This document shows positions 1-8,769 of a stretch of DNA of 64,000 bases, one piece after another (within the stretch, counting starts at the first letter, position 1; each line of letters starts with the position of its first letter). A program made the position numbers and the translations under genes. Origin of the DNA: Sphingomonas sp. SRS2 (GTDB lineage Bacteria; Pseudomonadota; Alphaproteobacteria; Sphingomonadales; Sphingomonadaceae); NCBI RefSeq assembly GCF_000971055.1, contig NZ_LARW01000092.1, forward strand, positions 27,689 through 91,688, given 5' to 3'. The notes under the pieces are model-generated. The model saw only the letters and a program-made list of their open reading frames with translations. It searched no databases and was not told the DNA's origin.

Positions 1-234
1 CGCTCGCAGATGGGCGGCGAGGATTTCAGCGAGTTCTATCTTGCCGATACGTCGATCCAGGCGATGCTGTTCTGGGTCGGCGGGGTCCACAAGGAGAAAT
101 GGGACGCGGTCAAAGGCGACATCACGAAATTGCCGTCGATCCACAGCCCCTTCTGGGCGCCCGACGCCGAAGCGGTGATCTCGACCGCCGTCGATGCGAT
201 GACCACGGCGGCGCTGACGGTGCTGAAGAAGTGA
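1..234 (+). CDS. M20-family amidohydrolase, C-terminal end (partial)
   Basis: The reading frame is open from the first base, so the gene starts outside the window and only its last 77 residues are visible. The fragment begins RSQMGGEDFSEF. The GGEDF stretch matches the M20 peptidase/amidohydrolase motif (usually GSEDF), where the acidic residue contributes to the di-metal centre. The following ITKLPSIHSPFWAPDAEAV fits the usual end of this family, in which a conserved His and Pro-rich turn precede the last helix. The substrate (N-acyl amino acid, hippurate-like or peptide) cannot be told from this piece. A signal peptide, if any, would lie outside the window. Confidence 0.8.
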   Translation, partial: RSQMGGEDFSEFYLADTSIQAMLFWVGGVHKEKWDAVKGDITKLPSIHSPFWAPDAEAVISTAVDAMTTAALTVLKK

Positions 235-264
235 GTGGCGTGTAGCGGGGGCGTGAAAACGCGT

Positions 265-344
265 CGTCATCCCGGCGAAGGCCGCGGATGACGACGTCTC
301 TCAAGGCCAAGAGACGAAAGATTCCAGCTTTCGCCGGAATGACG
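265..344. repeat. REP-like inverted repeat, copy 1
   Basis: An arm beginning CGTCATCCCGGCGAAGGC faces an arm ending CTTTCGCCGGAATGACG, so the ends are complementary and the unit can fold into one long hairpin. Related units occur at 8654, 15398, 26911 and 29285, always between genes. Here it sits between two genes that converge. Confidence 0.6.
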
Positions 345-352
345 AAAGAGCT

Positions 353-808
353 CTACTCCGCCAGCGTCCGTGCGATAATCTGGGCGAGCTGCTCGATCCG
401 GTAGGGTTTCGAGATGACGGGCGCATCGGCGAAGCCGCTGCTCGCGGGCAAGCCGTCATAGCCGGTGGCGAAGATGAAGCGCTTGCCGTTGTCGCGCAGA
501 TGGCGCGCAACCGGCAGGCTATCCTCGTCCTTCAAGTTAAGGTCGAGCAGCGCGATGTCGAAGTCGGTATCCGTCACGCGGGCGAGCGCCTCGGCGACGG
601 TGCCTGCCACGGCGGCCGTCTTGCAGCCAACCTCGTCGAGCATATCTTCGGCCGTCATCGCGATGATCGTGTCATCTTCGACGATCAAGACCCGCGTTCC
701 CGATAGGGGGTGGCTCAAACTCAAAATATCCTCGTCAGCATCCCCGAAAGATTTCGTGATGGCGTAGATTGTGCGTCCACGCAATTGCTCTTCAGCAATA
801 GCATGCAT
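353..808 (-). CDS. Single-domain response regulator (CheY-like receiver)
   Basis: The protein has 151 residues. A receiver domain covers about residues 38-149: VLIVEDDTI holds the acidic pair, IALLDLNLKD the phospho-acceptor Asp, IFATGYD the Thr switch region, and VISKPY the conserved Lys. There is no output domain, so it probably works by protein contact or as a phosphate sink. Stand-alone receivers of this kind are common in sphingomonads, often near hybrid or HWE kinases, but no kinase is adjacent. The first 35 residues are outside the fold and the start is uncertain; a later start near residue 30 would still leave a whole domain. Confidence 0.82.
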   Translation of the reverse strand: MHAIAEEQLRGRTIYAITKSFGDADEDILSLSHPLSGTRVLIVEDDTIIAMTAEDMLDEVGCKTAAVAGTVAEALARVTDTDFDIALLDLNLKDEDSLPVARHLRDNGKRFIFATGYDGLPASSGFADAPVISKPYRIEQLAQIIARTLAE

Positions 809-840
809 TCCGGATCGGATTTGCGGCTGCCGAAAATGGT

Positions 841-874
841 AACGCCCGCCAGGCTGGAGGGCCTGGCGGGCGTT
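841..874. terminator. Perfect 14-bp hairpin, terminator-like, direction unclear
   Basis: AACGCCCGCCAGGC and its exact complement are separated by a 6-nt loop. Neither flank has a strong T-run: the plus side reads GCTCTTCC and the minus side ACCATTTTCGG. It lies upstream of the receiver gene and upstream of the divergent ScfR gene, so it does not follow any gene I can see. It may end a small transcript that starts between 880 and 1080. Apart from this hairpin and a weak one at 988-1003, I see nothing definite in 809-1084. Confidence 0.45.
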
Positions 875-1084
875 GCTCTTCCTCCCCAGGAAAAGATCGG
901 TGGCTGCTGACCTTACAAGCTTGGGCTCGTCGGCGTGTTGCGGCGAAATCAGGTTCGTCCTTTCCCTAGCGAATGAACTCGTCTGCAGGCGATGGCTCTC
1001 GCCAGTATTTTGATGTCCAACTGTAGGTTTGGCTGATAACGAAGGTGTAATTTTGTAAAGTTCTTACTCTCATGAGGCGGCGGC

Positions 1085-2470
1085 ATGGCGAAGCAGGGAA
1101 TATTGGCAGGGCCGCGGATCAAGCGACTGCGTCGCGATCACGCGCTTACCCAGCAGGCGATGGCCGAGATGCTCGGTATTTCCGACAGCTATCTGGCGCT
1201 GATCGAGGGCAATCGCCGTCCATTGACCGCGGGGCTCATCCTGCGGCTCGCCGAATTGTTCGACTTCGATATCCGCAGCCTTAGTCAGGAGGAACCCGGC
1301 GGCGGTGCGGCCGCGATGCGGCGGCGGCTGTCCGATCCGCTATTCGCGGGCATATCGGTGGATCGCGCCGAACTGGAGGCGTGGATCGACAATGCGCCTG
1401 CTGCTGCCGAAGCCTTCGCCCGGCTGTTCGACCGCTGGCGTGAGGGCGGCGGTGGTGGCGAGGACGGCGCGGGCCCGGTCGGGGCCGTGCGCCGGGAAAT
1501 CGAGCGCTGGCGTAATCATTTCGCCGATCTCGACGCTCATGCCGAGGCGCTTGCCGACGAACTGCGTATCGGTGCGGGCGATCTTTATGGCGCGATTGCG
1601 GAGCGGCTGCGCGTAAAGCATCAGCTCAGCATCCGCATCCTGCCGTTCGACGTGATGCCCGACCGGTTGCGACGCCTCGATCTCCACGCTCGTCAGCTCC
1701 AACTGTCGGAACTGCTGGATCCGGCAGCGCGCAGCTTCCAGGCGGCGTTCCAACTTGCCCAGATCGAAGCCAAGGCCGAGATCGACGCGCTGGTCGCGGG
1801 TGCGGCCTTTGGCGATCGCGCCGCCGAGCGGCTTTATCGCCGCCATGTCACCGCCTATTTCGCCGCGGCACTGATGATGCCCTATGGCCGCTTCCTGCGG
1901 GCTTGCGAGACGACCGGCTATGATATCCAGTTGCTCCAGCGGAGGTTCGGGGCTGGCTATGAGCAGGTCGCGCACCGGCTTACCACGCTGCAACGGGTCG
2001 GAGCGCGGGGCCTGCCCTTCTTCATGCTGCGGATCGACCGGGCGGGACAGCTTTCGAAGGGCTATGCCGGTGCGAGCGGCTCGGCGCTGATCGACGCGGT
2101 ACACCGCTGCCCGCTATGGGCGGTGCATCACGCCTTCGACCAGCCGGGCCGGCTGATCCGCCAGCTTGCCGAGCTGGAAGACGGGTCGCACTGGTTCACC
2201 ATCGCCCGCAGCGTCCGCCATCATGGCGGTGCCGCAGGGGTGCAACAGGCCGAGCATGTCGTGGCGCTGGGGCTGGCGGCGGAGCATGCGTCGTCGCTCG
2301 CGCTTGCCCGCGGCATCGACATGGCGGGCCCGGCCGAACCGATCGGCCTGGGCTGTACCCATTGCCAGCGCCCGGATTGCCTTCAGCGCGCCGCTCCGCC
2401 GATCGGTCGCGCGCTGACGATCAACGAGCGCGAACGCGGGCTCGCGCCCTTCTCTTTCGCTGGAGATTGA
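1085..2470 (+). CDS. XRE-family regulator of the ScfR/RamB type (short-chain fatty acyl-CoA responsive family)
   Basis: The protein has 461 residues. An HTH_3 domain occupies about residues 10-65, with QQAMAEMLGISDSYLALIE as the helix-turn-helix. The middle is IrrE/ImmA-like but lacks HExxH; the corresponding stretch reads FQAAFQLAQIEA, as in other members of this family. The C-terminal DUF2083-type region carries GCTHCQRPDCLQR, a Cys cluster usual in the group. Such regulators control glyoxylate shunt, propionate/methylcitrate or acetate genes in response to acyl-CoA. None of those targets is in the window, so its regulon is unknown. ATG at 1085 gives the intact HTH start. An AT-rich TTTGTAAAG just upstream resembles half of a RamB-like site, which is only suggestive. 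Confidence 0.85.
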   Translation: MAKQGILAGPRIKRLRRDHALTQQAMAEMLGISDSYLALIEGNRRPLTAGLILRLAELFDFDIRSLSQEEPGGGAAAMRRRLSDPLFAGISVDRAELEAWIDNAPAAAEAFARLFDRWREGGGGGEDGAGPVGAVRREIERWRNHFADLDAHAEALADELRIGAGDLYGAIAERLRVKHQLSIRILPFDVMPDRLRRLDLHARQLQLSELLDPAARSFQAAFQLAQIEAKAEIDALVAGAAFGDRAAERLYRRHVTAYFAAALMMPYGRFLRACETTGYDIQLLQRRFGAGYEQVAHRLTTLQRVGARGLPFFMLRIDRAGQLSKGYAGASGSALIDAVHRCPLWAVHHAFDQPGRLIRQLAELEDGSHWFTIARSVRHHGGAAGVQQAEHVVALGLAAEHASSLALARGIDMAGPAEPIGLGCTHCQRPDCLQRAAPPIGRALTINERERGLAPFSFAGD

Positions 2471-2536
2471 TGGCGGTTGGTGCTGGGCACTTCGCAGCCC
2501 AAAATCGACTCGCGTGCGAGCCGCCGCGCCGGTCTT

Positions 2537-3622
2537 CTAAAAGGGCATGTCGAGCGTGTCGTGGCTCTTTGCCTGCAGCGCCTCGACGATACGCTTCACC
2601 TCCTGGCTGCTGCCCCGCGGCAGGATCATCACCGCGTCGCGGGTTGCGACGACGATCAGGTCGTGAACGCCGACCGTGGTGATCACCGGTCCCTCGCTGC
2701 GTATCAGACAGTCGCGGGTGTCGATCGCGACGATGTCGCCGTGCAGTACATTGCCATGGGGGCCGCCTGCGCCGAGGGCGTGGAGGGCGTCCCAGCTGCC
2801 GACATCGGACCAGCCCATCTCGACAGGAACCACCGCGACCTTTTCGGCTTTCTCCATCACCGCATAATCGATCGATTCGGACCGGCTGGCGAGGAAAGCC
2901 GCAGGGTCTGGATAGACAAGCGGGCCCTTGCGCGCGGCCTCGTTGAGCGAGGCGCGGACCGACACGGTCATCTCGGGTTCAAACGCGCCCAGCGCCGCGA
3001 GGAAAGCGTCGGCGCGAAACAGGAAGATACCGCCGTTCCAGCTATAATTGCCCGCCTCCACATAGGCGGCAGCGCGCGCCGCATCGGGCTTCTCGACAAA
3101 GGCTTCCACCTTGTGGACTCCTGCCGCGATTTCCTCGCCGCGGCGGATATAGCCGTAACCTGTCTCGGGTTTTTCGGGGGTGATGCCGAATGTGATCAGC
3201 CACCCATCCTCGACCATCGGCATCGCGGCCTCGATCGCGCGGTGGAACGCGGGGCAGTCATCGATCACATGGTCGCTCGGCATCACCAGCAGCACCGCAT
3301 CGGAGCCGGCCTCGATCGCGGCGAGCGCGATGGCGGGCGCGGTGTTGCGCCCGGCCGGCTCGAGGATGATGGCTGCGGGCGGGCAATCGCCGGTCTGCAA
3401 GGCGATCTCGTCGGCATGGAGCGCATTGGTCACGATGATCGGCTGACCGAAGCGTGTGTTGTCCGCGCAGCGGGCGGCGGTCATCTGCAACATGGTCTTC
3501 TCGCCGGTCAGCGCCAGCAGTTGCTTGGGCTTGCGTGAGCGCGACAGCGGCCACAGCCGGGTGCCCGAGCCGCCGGACAGGATCACCGGCGTTATTAAGG
3601 TGGTGGAAATGGCGGGCTCCAT
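2537..3622 (-). CDS. manC: Mannose-1-phosphate guanylyltransferase (GDP-mannose pyrophosphorylase)
   Basis: The enzyme makes GDP-mannose from mannose 1-phosphate and GTP for exopolysaccharide or O-glycan synthesis. The 361 residues begin with the nucleotidyltransferase signature LSGGSGTRLWPLSR, followed by KPKQLL, where the Lys contacts the substrate. VEKPD and NGGIFLF further on are typical of the fold. Its length fits the catalytic plus left-handed-helix part only; the phosphomannose isomerase domain of the bifunctional type II enzymes is absent, so isomerisation must be done elsewhere. It diverges from the sugar transferase at 3706 with 83 bases between, which suggests joint use in polysaccharide production. 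Confidence 0.92.
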   Translation of the reverse strand: MEPAISTTLITPVILSGGSGTRLWPLSRSRKPKQLLALTGEKTMLQMTAARCADNTRFGQPIIVTNALHADEIALQTGDCPPAAIILEPAGRNTAPAIALAAIEAGSDAVLLVMPSDHVIDDCPAFHRAIEAAMPMVEDGWLITFGITPEKPETGYGYIRRGEEIAAGVHKVEAFVEKPDAARAAAYVEAGNYSWNGGIFLFRADAFLAALGAFEPEMTVSVRASLNEAARKGPLVYPDPAAFLASRSESIDYAVMEKAEKVAVVPVEMGWSDVGSWDALHALGAGGPHGNVLHGDIVAIDTRDCLIRSEGPVITTVGVHDLIVVATRDAVMILPRGSSQEVKRIVEALQAKSHDTLDMPF

Positions 3623-3705
3623 GGTCCAGAAGGATTTGGTCGTTATCGGAACCTAACCGTTAAGCGGCAAGGGGGTTTCATGTTCGGGCGTATGAAGCCG
3701 GTTAT

Positions 3706-5106
3706 GTGGCGTCGGGCATGATCAGGCTTTTCAAACATTATATAGCTTATCCGGTGCTGGTGCTGTGCGTGGCGGATTTCGCCGTGCTGCTGCTAGCGGC
3801 GGAGGCTGGCTGGGTGTTCCGCCTGCGCCAGATCGGTATAGATCCGGGCTCGGTGTGGGACCGGATACCGCAATTGCTCACCTTTACCCTGGCGATCCAG
3901 GCGGCAATGATCGGGGTCGGCGTGTACAGCGCCGAATCGATGCAGGCGTTCCGCTTCGCGGCCGCGCGGCTGCTGGTCGCTATATCGCTCGGCGTGATCC
4001 TGATCTCGCTGCTCTACTTCATCGCGCCGGGCATCACCCTGTGGCGGTCGAACTCGCTCTATTCGATGGCGATGTCGGTCGTGCTGCTGATGGTCGTGCG
4101 CGTGCTGCTCGGGGGGTTCGTCAGCGGGGATATGTTCAAGCGGCGCGTGCTGCTGCTCGGCGCCGGCCGCCGCGCCAAGCGCGTCGTCGATCTCGAACGG
4201 CGGCTCGGGTCGGGCTTCCTGATCGTCGGCTGCGTCGACATGAAGGATGCTCCTCCGCAGATCGAGACCGCGATCTGCCGCACCGATGTCGAGAGCCTCG
4301 CCGATCTGGTCGACACGACCGAGGCCAATGAGGTCGTCCTCGCGCTCGACGAACGGCGCAACACCGTGCCGGTCGATGCGCTGCTCCGGCTCAAGACCAC
4401 CGGGGTCCATGTGTCCGACATATCCGACTTCCTGGAGCGCGAGACCGGGCGGATCGATCTCGATACCGTGCGCCCGTCCTGGCTGATCTTCTCGGACGGC
4501 TTTTCCTCGGGCCGTCAGCTGTCGATGATCCTCAAGCGGGGTTTTGACCTGGTGGTGAGCGCGCTGCTCATCACCATCACCGCGCCGATCATCCTGATCA
4601 CCGCGCTGATCGTGAAGCTCGACAGTCCCGGCCCGGCTTTTTACCGGCAGGTGCGTGTCGGCCGCTATGGCGAGACCTTCGAGATATTGAAGCTGCGTTC
4701 GATGCGGCAGGACGCCGAATCCGGCGGCGCGGCGATCTGGGCGCAGAAGGGTGATGCCCGCGTCACCCGGATCGGGCGGATCATCCGCCTGATCCGCGTC
4801 GACGAGCTGCCGCAGATGCTGACCGTGCTGAAAGGCGACATGAGCTTCGTCGGCCCGCGCCCCGAGCGGCCCGAATTCGTCGCCGAGCTGGAAAAGCAGA
4901 TTCCCTATTATGCCGAGCGACACATGGTGAAACCCGGCATCACCGGCTGGGCGCAGATCAACTATCCCTACGGCGCGAGCCTCGACGATGCCCGCCACAA
5001 GCTCGAATATGATCTTTACTACACCAAGAATTACAGCCCCTTCCTCGATCTGCTGATTATATTGCAGACCCTCCGCGTCCTGCTCTGGGCCGAGGGGGCC
5101 CGGTAG
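3706..5106 (+). CDS. TIGR03013-type sugar transferase of the PEP-CTERM/exosortase-A group (initiating phosphoglycosyltransferase)
   Basis: This membrane enzyme probably starts an exopolysaccharide by moving a sugar phosphate to undecaprenyl phosphate. The 466 residues hold four N-terminal membrane segments (to about residue 135), a Rossmann-like middle (VLLLGAGRRAKRV), and a C-terminal bacterial sugar transferase domain. That domain starts at KRGFDLVVSALLI and includes SPGPAFYRQVRVG, KLRSM and the DELPQ catalytic Asp-Glu. The usual family start is MIRLF, which here is the ATG at 3718; the GTG at 3706 adds only four residues. prsK follows after 16 bases and then prsR, so biosynthesis and control sit in one operon. 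Confidence 0.9.
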   Translation: MASGMIRLFKHYIAYPVLVLCVADFAVLLLAAEAGWVFRLRQIGIDPGSVWDRIPQLLTFTLAIQAAMIGVGVYSAESMQAFRFAAARLLVAISLGVILISLLYFIAPGITLWRSNSLYSMAMSVVLLMVVRVLLGGFVSGDMFKRRVLLLGAGRRAKRVVDLERRLGSGFLIVGCVDMKDAPPQIETAICRTDVESLADLVDTTEANEVVLALDERRNTVPVDALLRLKTTGVHVSDISDFLERETGRIDLDTVRPSWLIFSDGFSSGRQLSMILKRGFDLVVSALLITITAPIILITALIVKLDSPGPAFYRQVRVGRYGETFEILKLRSMRQDAESGGAAIWAQKGDARVTRIGRIIRLIRVDELPQMLTVLKGDMSFVGPRPERPEFVAELEKQIPYYAERHMVKPGITGWAQINYPYGASLDDARHKLEYDLYYTKNYSPFLDLLIILQTLRVLLWAEGAR

Positions 5107-5122
5107 CTATGGGTCGGTTCTA

Positions 5123-7285
5123 ATGGCGCGGGGTCTAGAGGCGGCGATGCTCGGCCAGCAGGCCGACCTGACGCCGATCCAGACCACCTTCGTTCCCGAG
5201 CCGGTCATCCTCGCCGCGATCCAATGGGGGCATGCGCTCGCCGCTTTCATGTTCGCGGCGCTGGTCGGCTGGCAAATGACAGCGCGCCATGGCGGATCGC
5301 GCCGTATCGCGCTCATCCTCGCCTGCGCGCTGACCGCCTCATGGTGCGCGCTGGTCTCGCTGTCCGGCGCGGGGGGCATCGCGTCGAGCGTCACCAAGAG
5401 CCTCGCCGATCTCGCCTGGCTCGGCTTCCTGTTCGCCCTCCAGCCGCCGACCGCCGCGGCGGGCGGGCAGCGGCGTCCGGTGATCCTCGGCATCTATGCG
5501 CTGCTCGGCGCGCTGATCGTCGGCGCGGTGGTGATCAAGACCCTGCCGCTCGCCTTCACGGGTAGCCCGCGCATTCAGGAAACCCTGTTCCTCGCCGGTC
5601 AGTCGCTGCGCGTCGCGATCGCGGCCGGCGCGCTCTGCCTGCTCCACAATCTCTACACCGCCGCCTCGCCCGAGGCGCGCTGGGGACTGGGATCGCCGAT
5701 GCTGGCGCTCGCGTTGATGTGGGGGTTCGATCTCAATCTCGCGACCGTTGCTTATCTGATCGATGGCTGGCCTATCGGCCTGTTCGCGTTGCGCGGCCTG
5801 TTGATGGTGCTGATCGCGCCGATGCTGGTGACGGTCAGCCGGCTCGCCACGCTCGATCGCATGCGCGCATCGCGCAGCGCCGGTTTCCAGACGCTCACCC
5901 TCGTCGTCTGCGGCGCCTATCTTGCGCTGATGGTGCTGGTCGCGCGGCTGTTCGCGATCGCGGGCCATCCCGATCGCCTGCCGCAATTCACGCTGGCGGC
6001 GGTGTTCGTCGCCTTCGCCTTGTCCTTCTTCCCATCGAGCCGATATCGCCAGCGGTTCAAGAAGGCGGTGGCGCGCAACCTCTTTCAGCATCGCTATGAC
6101 TATCGCCTCGAATGGCGGCGCTTCACCGAGACGGTAGGCCAGCCGGCGGAGGCTGCGCCGGACCTGCCCGAACGCACCGTGAAGGCGATTGGCGACATCT
6201 TCGATTGCGAGGGCGGACTGTTGATGCAGCGCGGCCCCGACGGCGGGCTCGAAGCGTCGGCCCGCTGGAACTGGCGGACGCTCGCGGCGCCGCAGGCAGC
6301 GGCGCCGCTCGCACTTGCCGGGCATCTCGAGCGCCAGGGCGAGGTGATCGAGATCGAGCGGATGCGGCACGGCGAGGAGCCCGCCGTGCTGCCACTGGTC
6401 CCCGAATGGATGGTGGCCGAGGAAGATGCCTGGGTGCTGGTGCCGCTGATCCATTTCGATCGGCTGGTCGGCGCGGTGCTGCTCCAGCGCCCCCGCGAGC
6501 CCCGCCTGCTCGACGAGGAGGATCACGATCTGCTGAGGGTGGCCGGACGGCAGGTGGCGAGCTATCTAGCCGAAGCGCGAGGACAGGAGGCGCTTTCGGA
6601 TGCCCGCCGTTTCGACGAATTCAACCGCCGCTTCGCCTTCATCATGCACGACATCAAGAATCTCGTGAGCCAGCTCAGCCTCCTCGCGCGCAATGCCGAA
6701 CGCCATGCCGACAAGCCCGAGTTCCGCGCCGACATGATCGACACGCTGCGCAATTCGGTCGGCAAGATGAACGACCTGCTCGCACGGCTGTCGCAGCATC
6801 ACCGCTCGCGCCCCGACGAACCCGAGCCGCATTCGCTGCGTGCGTTGGCGGAGGAGATGCTGCGCGGGCGGACAAACAGCTATCCGGTACGGATCAGCGC
6901 GCCCGACGAGGTGATGGCGGTGGTCGATCCCGACCGGTTCGAACAGGCGCTGGGCCATCTTGTCCAGAATGCGATCGACGCCAGCGCCGATGGCCAACCG
7001 GTCGATCTGATCATTGGCCGGCGCGGGCTGGAAGCGGTGGTCGAGGTAGTCGATCGCGGGTGCGGCATGTCGGCGGAGTTCATCCGCTCGCGGCTGTTCC
7101 ATCCCTTCTCCTCAACCAAGGAAGGCGGCTTCGGCATCGGCGCCTATGAGGCGCGCTCGATCATCGCGGGCATGGGCGGACGGATCGAGGTCCAGAGCCG
7201 CGAGGGCGAGGGCGCCCGTTTCACGGTGACGCTGCCGATGGCCGCATTGTTCGGTGGCGGGCTACCGACGGGAGGGACGGCATGA
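5123..7285 (+). CDS. prsK: PrsK, PEP-CTERM-system membrane histidine kinase
   Basis: The kinase has 720 residues. The first 300 or so form several membrane helices, followed by a GAF-like region at about 340-490 (with VLVPLIHFDRLVGAVLLQ) and a histidine kinase core. The phospho-acceptor is His509 in IMHDIKNLVSQL, the N box is QNAIDASADG near 616, and the G boxes are VDRGCGMS near 643 and GFGIGAYEARSI near 668. This layout is that of PrsK, the partner of PrsR in genomes with exosortase A. Its stop overlaps the prsR start by four bases (ATGA), so translation is probably coupled. A second in-frame ATG at 5147 would remove eight residues. No exosortase gene or PEP-CTERM protein is in the window. 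Confidence 0.9.
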   Translation: MARGLEAAMLGQQADLTPIQTTFVPEPVILAAIQWGHALAAFMFAALVGWQMTARHGGSRRIALILACALTASWCALVSLSGAGGIASSVTKSLADLAWLGFLFALQPPTAAAGGQRRPVILGIYALLGALIVGAVVIKTLPLAFTGSPRIQETLFLAGQSLRVAIAAGALCLLHNLYTAASPEARWGLGSPMLALALMWGFDLNLATVAYLIDGWPIGLFALRGLLMVLIAPMLVTVSRLATLDRMRASRSAGFQTLTLVVCGAYLALMVLVARLFAIAGHPDRLPQFTLAAVFVAFALSFFPSSRYRQRFKKAVARNLFQHRYDYRLEWRRFTETVGQPAEAAPDLPERTVKAIGDIFDCEGGLLMQRGPDGGLEASARWNWRTLAAPQAAAPLALAGHLERQGEVIEIERMRHGEEPAVLPLVPEWMVAEEDAWVLVPLIHFDRLVGAVLLQRPREPRLLDEEDHDLLRVAGRQVASYLAEARGQEALSDARRFDEFNRRFAFIMHDIKNLVSQLSLLARNAERHADKPEFRADMIDTLRNSVGKMNDLLARLSQHHRSRPDEPEPHSLRALAEEMLRGRTNSYPVRISAPDEVMAVVDPDRFEQALGHLVQNAIDASADGQPVDLIIGRRGLEAVVEVVDRGCGMSAEFIRSRLFHPFSSTKEGGFGIGAYEARSIIAGMGGRIEVQSREGEGARFTVTLPMAALFGGGLPTGGTA

Positions 7286-8640
7286 GCACTGCCAAACCAC
7301 GGCTGTTGATCGTCGAGGACGACGAGGGCCTGCAGAAGCAGCTGCGCTGGGCCTATGAGGATTATGAGGTCGTCTCGGCGACCACGCGCCAGGCGGCAAT
7401 CGACGCTCTGCGCCATTATGAGCCGGCGGTGGTGACGCTCGATCTCGGCCTGCCGCCGGATCCCGACGGCACAACCGAAGGCTTCGCAACCCTGGACGCC
7501 ATCCTGGCGCTGAAGCCCGACACCAAGATCATCGTCGCCTCGGGACAGGGCGCGCGCGAAGGCGCGCTGCGCGCGATCGCGGCCGGGGCCTATGATTATT
7601 ACCATAAGCCCGTCGACATCGACGAACTGGGACTGATCGTTGCGCGCGCCTTCCAGCTTCACGATCTCGAACAGGAAAATGCCCGGCTACAGGCGCAGGG
7701 TGACGGATCTGCGGCGGATGGCGGATTGATCACCAGCGACCCTGGCATGCTCAAGGTCGCGCGGACGATCGAGCGCGTCGCCAACACCGATGCCTCCGTG
7801 ATGCTGCTCGGCGCGAGCGGCACCGGCAAGGAGGTGCTGGCCCGGCTGCTCCACAATCGGAGCAAGCGCAGCGGCGGCGCTTTCGTTGCGATCAACTGCG
7901 CGGCGATCCCGGAAAATCTGCTCGAGGCCGAATTGTTCGGTTATGAAAAGGGCGCGTTCACCGGTGCGATCAAGACCACCGAGGGCAAGATCGAACTGGC
8001 CGAGGGCGGCACGCTGTTCCTAGACGAGGTCGGCGATATCCCGCTGCCGCTGCAGGTCAAATTGCTGCGCTTCCTGCAGGAGCGAGTGATCGAGCGGATC
8101 GGCAGTCGCAAGGCGATCCCGGTCGACACCCGCATCGTCTGCGCCACTCACCAGAATCTCGACGCGATGATCGCCGAGACGCGCTTCCGCGAGGATCTCT
8201 ATTATCGCCTCGCCGAGATCGTCGTGCGCATCCCCTCGCTCGCGGAACGGCCGGGCGACGGGCTACTGATCGCACGGATGTTGCTCAAGAAGCTGGCGCG
8301 CGACATGGGCTCTCCGGTCAAGGGCTTTGCGCCCGACGCGCTCGCCGCGATCGACGACTGGAGCTGGCCCGGCAACGTCCGCGAGCTTGAGAACAAGGTC
8401 AAGCGCGCGGTGATCATGGCCGATGGCAAGCTCGTCACCGCCGAGGATCTCGACCTCGTCCCCGAACGTGAGGACGGCGGCTTCCTCAACCTCAAGGCGG
8501 TCCGCGAAGTCGCCGACCGCAGCGCGATCACCCGCGCGCTGGCGCGCAGCGAAGGCAATATCTCCAACGCCGCCAAGATGCTCGGGATCAGCCGGCCGAC
8601 GCTCTACGATCTGTTGAAGCAATACGGGATAGAGGTTTAG
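7282..8640 (+). CDS. prsR: PrsR, sigma-54-dependent response regulator of the PEP-CTERM system
   Basis: The 452 residues carry a receiver domain (acidic pair at EDDE, phospho-acceptor Asp54 in VTLDLGLPPD), an AAA+ domain and a Fis-type HTH. The AAA+ part has Walker A GASGTGKE near 176 and the GAFTGA loop near residue 224 that contacts sigma-54. Walker B is TLFLDEVGDI. The C-terminal helix-turn-helix is NAAKMLGISRPTLYDLLKQYG. PrsR proteins activate sigma-54 promoters of exopolysaccharide and PEP-CTERM genes. I did not find a convincing -24/-12 promoter in the window, so its targets are probably elsewhere. Confidence 0.93.
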   Translation: MSTAKPRLLIVEDDEGLQKQLRWAYEDYEVVSATTRQAAIDALRHYEPAVVTLDLGLPPDPDGTTEGFATLDAILALKPDTKIIVASGQGAREGALRAIAAGAYDYYHKPVDIDELGLIVARAFQLHDLEQENARLQAQGDGSAADGGLITSDPGMLKVARTIERVANTDASVMLLGASGTGKEVLARLLHNRSKRSGGAFVAINCAAIPENLLEAELFGYEKGAFTGAIKTTEGKIELAEGGTLFLDEVGDIPLPLQVKLLRFLQERVIERIGSRKAIPVDTRIVCATHQNLDAMIAETRFREDLYYRLAEIVVRIPSLAERPGDGLLIARMLLKKLARDMGSPVKGFAPDALAAIDDWSWPGNVRELENKVKRAVIMADGKLVTAEDLDLVPEREDGGFLNLKAVREVADRSAITRALARSEGNISNAAKMLGISRPTLYDLLKQYGIEV

Positions 8641-8653
8641 CTCTTCACGCACT

Positions 8654-8743
8654 CGTCACCCCAGAAGGCGGAGGTCTCGGGAGAGGCTCGCGACCTTGCG
8701 CCCGTTCCTGCCGCCTGAGATGCCAGCCTTCGCTGGCGTGACG
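8654..8743. repeat. REP-like inverted repeat, copy 2
   Basis: The unit starts CGTCACCCCAGAAGGCGG and ends CTTCGCTGGCGTGACG. The outer arms are complementary with some mismatches. It fills most of the 129-bp gap between prsR and the DUF815 gene, which separates their transcription units. Confidence 0.5.
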
Positions 8744-8769
8744 CGGCAAGTTGAATTATCGCCCTGCCC

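Noticed and set aside
2477..3538. Plus-strand open frame of 353 codons opposite the GDP-mannose pyrophosphorylase gene
   Set aside because: The minus strand carries a full set of family motifs; the plus frame has none.
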